Below are positions 61,144 to 64,000 of a stretch of DNA of 64,000 nucleotides, piece by piece. The stretch is from Actinomadura citrea (GTDB lineage: Bacteria > Actinomycetota > Actinomycetes > Streptosporangiales > Streptosporangiaceae): NCBI RefSeq assembly GCF_013409045.1, contig NZ_JACCBT010000001.1, positions 1-64,000 of the forward strand, in the 5' to 3' direction. Every line of letters begins with the position of its first letter. Within the stretch, counting starts at the first letter, position 1. The notes beneath the pieces are model-generated. The model saw nothing but the letters and a program-made list of their open reading frames with translations, had not been told where the DNA came from and did not search any database. The translations under genes were made by a program, and so were the position numbers.

Positions 61144-61321
61144 GCCTCCAGCATCACCGATGGTCAGGGGTCTTCACTGGCAGGAATCCGACATCATCGT
61201 CGCGGTCCAGGTCAGCGGACGCGCGGGCATGACGTCCCAGGTAATCGATCTTCCGCCGCGGACCCGGCAGCGTAGAGGTCATCGGGGCGAACGATCCCGA
61301 AGATCAGATGGGAGTCATGCC

Positions 61322-61684
61322 ATGAGCGATGTGCAGCAGCGGGTCGAGCGCTACCTGGCCGTGTGGAACGAGACCGACGCGGACGCGCGGCGTGCGGCGA
61401 TCGACGAGCTGTGGACGGAGAGCCCGGTCTACGTCGACCCGCTCGGTGTGGCGGAGGGGCGCGACGCGATCGACGCGTTCGTCGGCGCCGCGCAGCAGCA
61501 GTTCCCCGGCCTGGTGTTCCGCGCGGCGGGGACGGTCGACGCCCACCACAACGTGGCCCGCTTCACCTGGGAGCTCGGTCCGGAGGGCGGCGAGGCGATC
61601 GTGGTCGGCTTCGACGTGGCGACGTTCGACGACGACGGCCGGTTCGACCGGGTGACCGGGTTCCTCGACAAGGTGCCGGCCTGA
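61322..61684 (+). CDS. SnoaL-like (NTF2-fold) protein
   Basis: 120 residues from ATG 61322 (GGGAGTC upstream). MSDVQQRVERYLAVWNETDADARRAAIDELW, YVDPLGVAEGRDAIDAFV, HHNVARFTWELGPEG. Small ligand-binding or isomerase fold; reaction unknown. The frame is open to 61055, but the upstream part is a shadow of the Ada gene. Confidence 0.85.
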   Translation: MSDVQQRVERYLAVWNETDADARRAAIDELWTESPVYVDPLGVAEGRDAIDAFVGAAQQQFPGLVFRAAGTVDAHHNVARFTWELGPEGGEAIVVGFDVATFDDDGRFDRVTGFLDKVPA

Positions 61685-61716
61685 CCCGGGCCGTTGCCGG
61701 TCCGGACCGACGGGGC

Positions 61717-61749
61717 GGCGTGCCGGACGCCCGTGACGTCCGGCACGCC
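61717..61749. terminator. Bidirectional terminator
   Basis: Perfect 13-bp stem GGCGTGCCGGACG / CGTCCGGCACGCC with a 7-nt loop between the convergent SnoaL-like and SDR genes. Confidence 0.85.
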
Positions 61750-61753
61750 CCGT

Positions 61754-62509
61754 TCACAGTTGCCGTAGCGCTCCCCCGTCCACGGTCCATTCGGCACCGG
61801 TGACTTGGGCGGCCAACGGTGACAGCAGGTACGTGATGACCCGTGCGACGTCCTGGGGCGTGCCAAGACGTCCGGTGGGGAGCCGCCGTTCGTCCTGGAC
61901 GAATCGTTGGATCGCCTCCTCCACCGGTAGGCCGTACTGGTCGGCCAACTGGTCGGCGAACCCTCCGGGCTCGTCCCACAGGCGCGTGCGGGTCGGGCCG
62001 GGCGTGACGACATTGGAACGGACTCCGCAGGGCCCGAACTCCCCCGCCAGCGTCTTGGACACCGACAGGAGCGCCGTCTTGGACGCCGCATAGTCGACCA
62101 GTGGCGTGTCGGGAAAACGTGCGGCCTCGCTTGCGACGTGCACGATGCTTCCCGCCCCCTGGTCGATGAGTGCGGGCAGTGCGGCGCGGGCCATGCGCAC
62201 GGCCGCGTGCAGGTTCAGCTCGAACGTCGCGTGCCACTGGGCGTCGGTGACGTCGAGGAACCCGATCCGGGATTCGAGGGCGCCCGCGTTGTTGACGAGG
62301 CCGTCCAGGCGTCCGTGCCGTTCCAGCGCGACGTCCACGACGTGCTGGGCGGCGTCGGGCCGGGTGAGGTCGGCGGCCACGTCGACGGGGGAGCGCGCCA
62401 CCCCGACGACCTGGGCGCCCTCGCGGGCCAGGAGGGCGGCGGTCGCCTCGCCGATCCCGGCGGACGCGCCGGTCACGATGTAGACCCTGCCTTCGAGTTC
62501 GAGGTCCAT
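61754..62509 (-). CDS. Classical SDR oxidoreductase
   Basis: 251 residues. TGASAGIG cofactor motif, LVNNAGAL, VHVASEAA (Ser) and YAASK (Tyr-x3-Lys) give a complete active site; GAEWTVDGGALRQL is the standard C-terminus. NAD(P)H-dependent alcohol/ketone conversion, substrate unknown. It starts 9 bp after the MFS stop, so both form one operon. Confidence 0.93.
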   Translation of the reverse strand: MDLELEGRVYIVTGASAGIGEATAALLAREGAQVVGVARSPVDVAADLTRPDAAQHVVDVALERHGRLDGLVNNAGALESRIGFLDVTDAQWHATFELNLHAAVRMARAALPALIDQGAGSIVHVASEAARFPDTPLVDYAASKTALLSVSKTLAGEFGPCGVRSNVVTPGPTRTRLWDEPGGFADQLADQYGLPVEEAIQRFVQDERRLPTGRLGTPQDVARVITYLLSPLAAQVTGAEWTVDGGALRQL

Positions 62510-62518
62510 GGCGGTCCC

Positions 62519-63907
62519 CTACGAGCGCCGCAGGAACGACCCGGCAAGGGCCGCGCCCGCGAGGACGATCGCGATGTTCACGGCCGTCGCCGTGTGGACG
62601 CCGCCGATGACGGACGCGTTCGCCGTGGCCACGGCGCTCATCACGGGGATGCCGAGGGTGATCGCGACCTGCTGCGTCATCGTGGCGAGCCCGGTCGCGA
62701 GGCCCTGCTCGCGGTCCGGCAGCCCGGACGTCGCGATCCCCATGAACGCGACGATCGCGACAAGGTTCCCGAATCCCCCGATCGCGGTGGCGGCGAGCAG
62801 CAGGCCGAGGGCGCCGCGCGACTCCCCGAGGCCCAGCAGCGCGGCGGTGGCCGCGGCCTGCAGGACGAGTCCGGACACCAGCGTGGCCGGGCCGCCGAGC
62901 CGCCGCATGACCCGGGGCGCGGCGACGCCTCCGGCGAACGTCCCGGCGCCGAGGACGCCGAGCGCCAGCCCGGTCGCCAGCGGCGAGAATCCGAGGACCT
63001 TCTGGAGGTAGAGCGTCATCAGGAACACCAGCGACGTCTCCGTGGCGAACGCGACGAAGCCGCCCACGTTGCCCCAGGTGACGGTGCGCCGGGTGAGGAC
63101 GTTCAGCGGCGCGAGCGGAGCCGGCGACCGCCGTTCGACCAGGATGAACGCGGTGAGCAGGACGGCGGCGGCGACCAGTGCGCCGAGCGCGGCGGGGGAG
63201 CCCCATCCGGCCGAACCGGCGGACGTGATCCCGTAGACGAGGGCGAGCAGGCCGCCGGTCACGGTCACCGCGCCGGGAACGTCCAGCCGCGCCCCGTCCC
63301 GGGACCGGCTCTCCGCGACCACGACGGGCGTGACCGCGAAGATCAGCACCGCCACCGGCACGTTGACCAGGAAGGCCCAGCGCCAGCTCAGCAGGTCGGT
63401 CAGCACCCCGCCGAGGATCGCGCCGACGGTGAACCCGGCCGACATCAGCGCGCCGCTGAGCCCGAGCGCGCGCGTCCGCAGCGGCCCCTCCGGGAACGAC
63501 GTGGTGAGCAGCGACAGGGCGGCCGGTGTGGCGATCGCCGTGGCCAGGCCCTGCAGGACGCGTCCGGTGAGCAGCATCGCCGGCGTGGTGGCCAGCCCAC
63601 CGACCAGCGACCCCGCGGCCAGGAGCGCCATGCCCGCGAGCAGCATCCGGCGCCGTCCGGACAGATCGGCCACGCGACCGAACAGCAACGTGAATCCGGC
63701 GGCGGGGAGGGCGAACGCCGTGGCAATCCACTGGAGCTGGTCCAGTCCGAAGCCCAGTCCTCTGCCGACGACGGGCAGCGCCACGTTCAGGATGGAGAAG
63801 TCGATGGCGAGCATGAACTGCGCGCCGAGCAGGAGTGTCAGAACCAGCTTGTGCCGTGACGACATCCGCTCTGGAGGAGCGGACACGGCGGTGGTGAGTG
63901 CGGTCAT
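62519..63907 (-). CDS. MFS transporter, DHA2-like
   Basis: 462 residues from ATG 63907. About 14 transmembrane segments; GRVADLSGRRRMLLAG (motif A) and LSGALMSAGFTVGAILGGV (motif C) mark a drug:H+ antiporter of the EmrB/QacA kind. Operon with the SDR gene. The last 93 bp of the window upstream of it hold a likely promoter and maybe an operator (CGTACCACTCCCGGTAGCAG). Confidence 0.92.
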   Translation of the reverse strand: MTALTTAVSAPPERMSSRHKLVLTLLLGAQFMLAIDFSILNVALPVVGRGLGFGLDQLQWIATAFALPAAGFTLLFGRVADLSGRRRMLLAGMALLAAGSLVGGLATTPAMLLTGRVLQGLATAIATPAALSLLTTSFPEGPLRTRALGLSGALMSAGFTVGAILGGVLTDLLSWRWAFLVNVPVAVLIFAVTPVVVAESRSRDGARLDVPGAVTVTGGLLALVYGITSAGSAGWGSPAALGALVAAAVLLTAFILVERRSPAPLAPLNVLTRRTVTWGNVGGFVAFATETSLVFLMTLYLQKVLGFSPLATGLALGVLGAGTFAGGVAAPRVMRRLGGPATLVSGLVLQAAATAALLGLGESRGALGLLLAATAIGGFGNLVAIVAFMGIATSGLPDREQGLATGLATMTQQVAITLGIPVMSAVATANASVIGGVHTATAVNIAIVLAGAALAGSFLRRS

Positions 63908-64000
63908 GGCAGAGACTCTCGCCGCGCCGGACGCGCCTACCCAGTCCCCGCTCGTTCGTACCACTCCCGGTAGCAGGCTCAGCGACCTGCGGGGGAGAAC

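Noticed and set aside
1..64000. CRISPR array, riboswitch, rRNA or complete IS element
   Set aside because: No regular direct-repeat array, no recognisable riboswitch core, no rRNA sequence and no transposase gene were seen on reading.

Overview
The window is from a high-GC actinomycete chromosome. The evidence is GC-rich third codon positions, GTG and TTG starts, many genes with TANNNT hexamers 6-7 nt before the start codon (leaderless pattern), and actinobacterial families (BTAD regulator, LAL ATPase, F420-type LLM oxidoreductase, tRNA-adenosine-deaminase-associated proteins, DUF5063 beside recR). My best guess is a filamentous actinomycete, possibly Actinomadura or a relative; the genus is inference. 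No rRNA, CRISPR array, complete transposase or integrase was seen.

Layout. 1-11 kb: accessory genes, namely a cut-off P-loop NTPase, a LysR regulator, a sulfur-binding-domain HNH nuclease, hydrolases (one with an internal deletion), a truncated LAL regulator, a secreted lipase, a lipoprotein amidase and a BTAD regulator. 11.3-22.6 kb: a MITE-like repeat that ends a truncated PucR-type gene, a PLP ammonia-lyase with a divergent LysR, small proteins, a MarR/tautomerase pair with palindromic operators, a SUKH-like protein, an S9 peptidase and an M15-like secreted protein. 23-25.7 kb: aspartate kinase followed by an aspartate-semialdehyde dehydrogenase homologue whose catalytic Cys is Ser. 26-32 kb: an unknown membrane protein paired with a peptidoglycan-binding protein, then efflux and oxidoreductase genes with their regulators. 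32.7-37.6 kb: the recR/ybaB/dnaX core with SRP RNA.

37.6-42.9 kb: the most interesting part. An intact tRNA-Ser(GGA) and a 55-nt tRNA-Ser 3' remnant lie in direct orientation and bracket about 5 kb. Inside are a tRNA-Met, a cyclodipeptide synthase of the AlbC/NYH type, two class I methyltransferases, a cytochrome P450 with an unusual I-helix and the remnant of a second P450. I read this as a small tRNA-targeted island carrying a cyclodipeptide (diketopiperazine) pathway.

43-64 kb: Lrp/SMP-30 pair, deaminase, transporters with regulators, PH-domain membrane protein operon, upp, tadA with two tadA-associated paralogues, tRNA-Ser(CGA), a B3/4-EamA-XRE/cupin module, and an alkylation-repair locus (Ada-AlkA fusion, Ogt) beside a second DNA polymerase III beta clamp. 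The window ends in an SDR/MFS operon.
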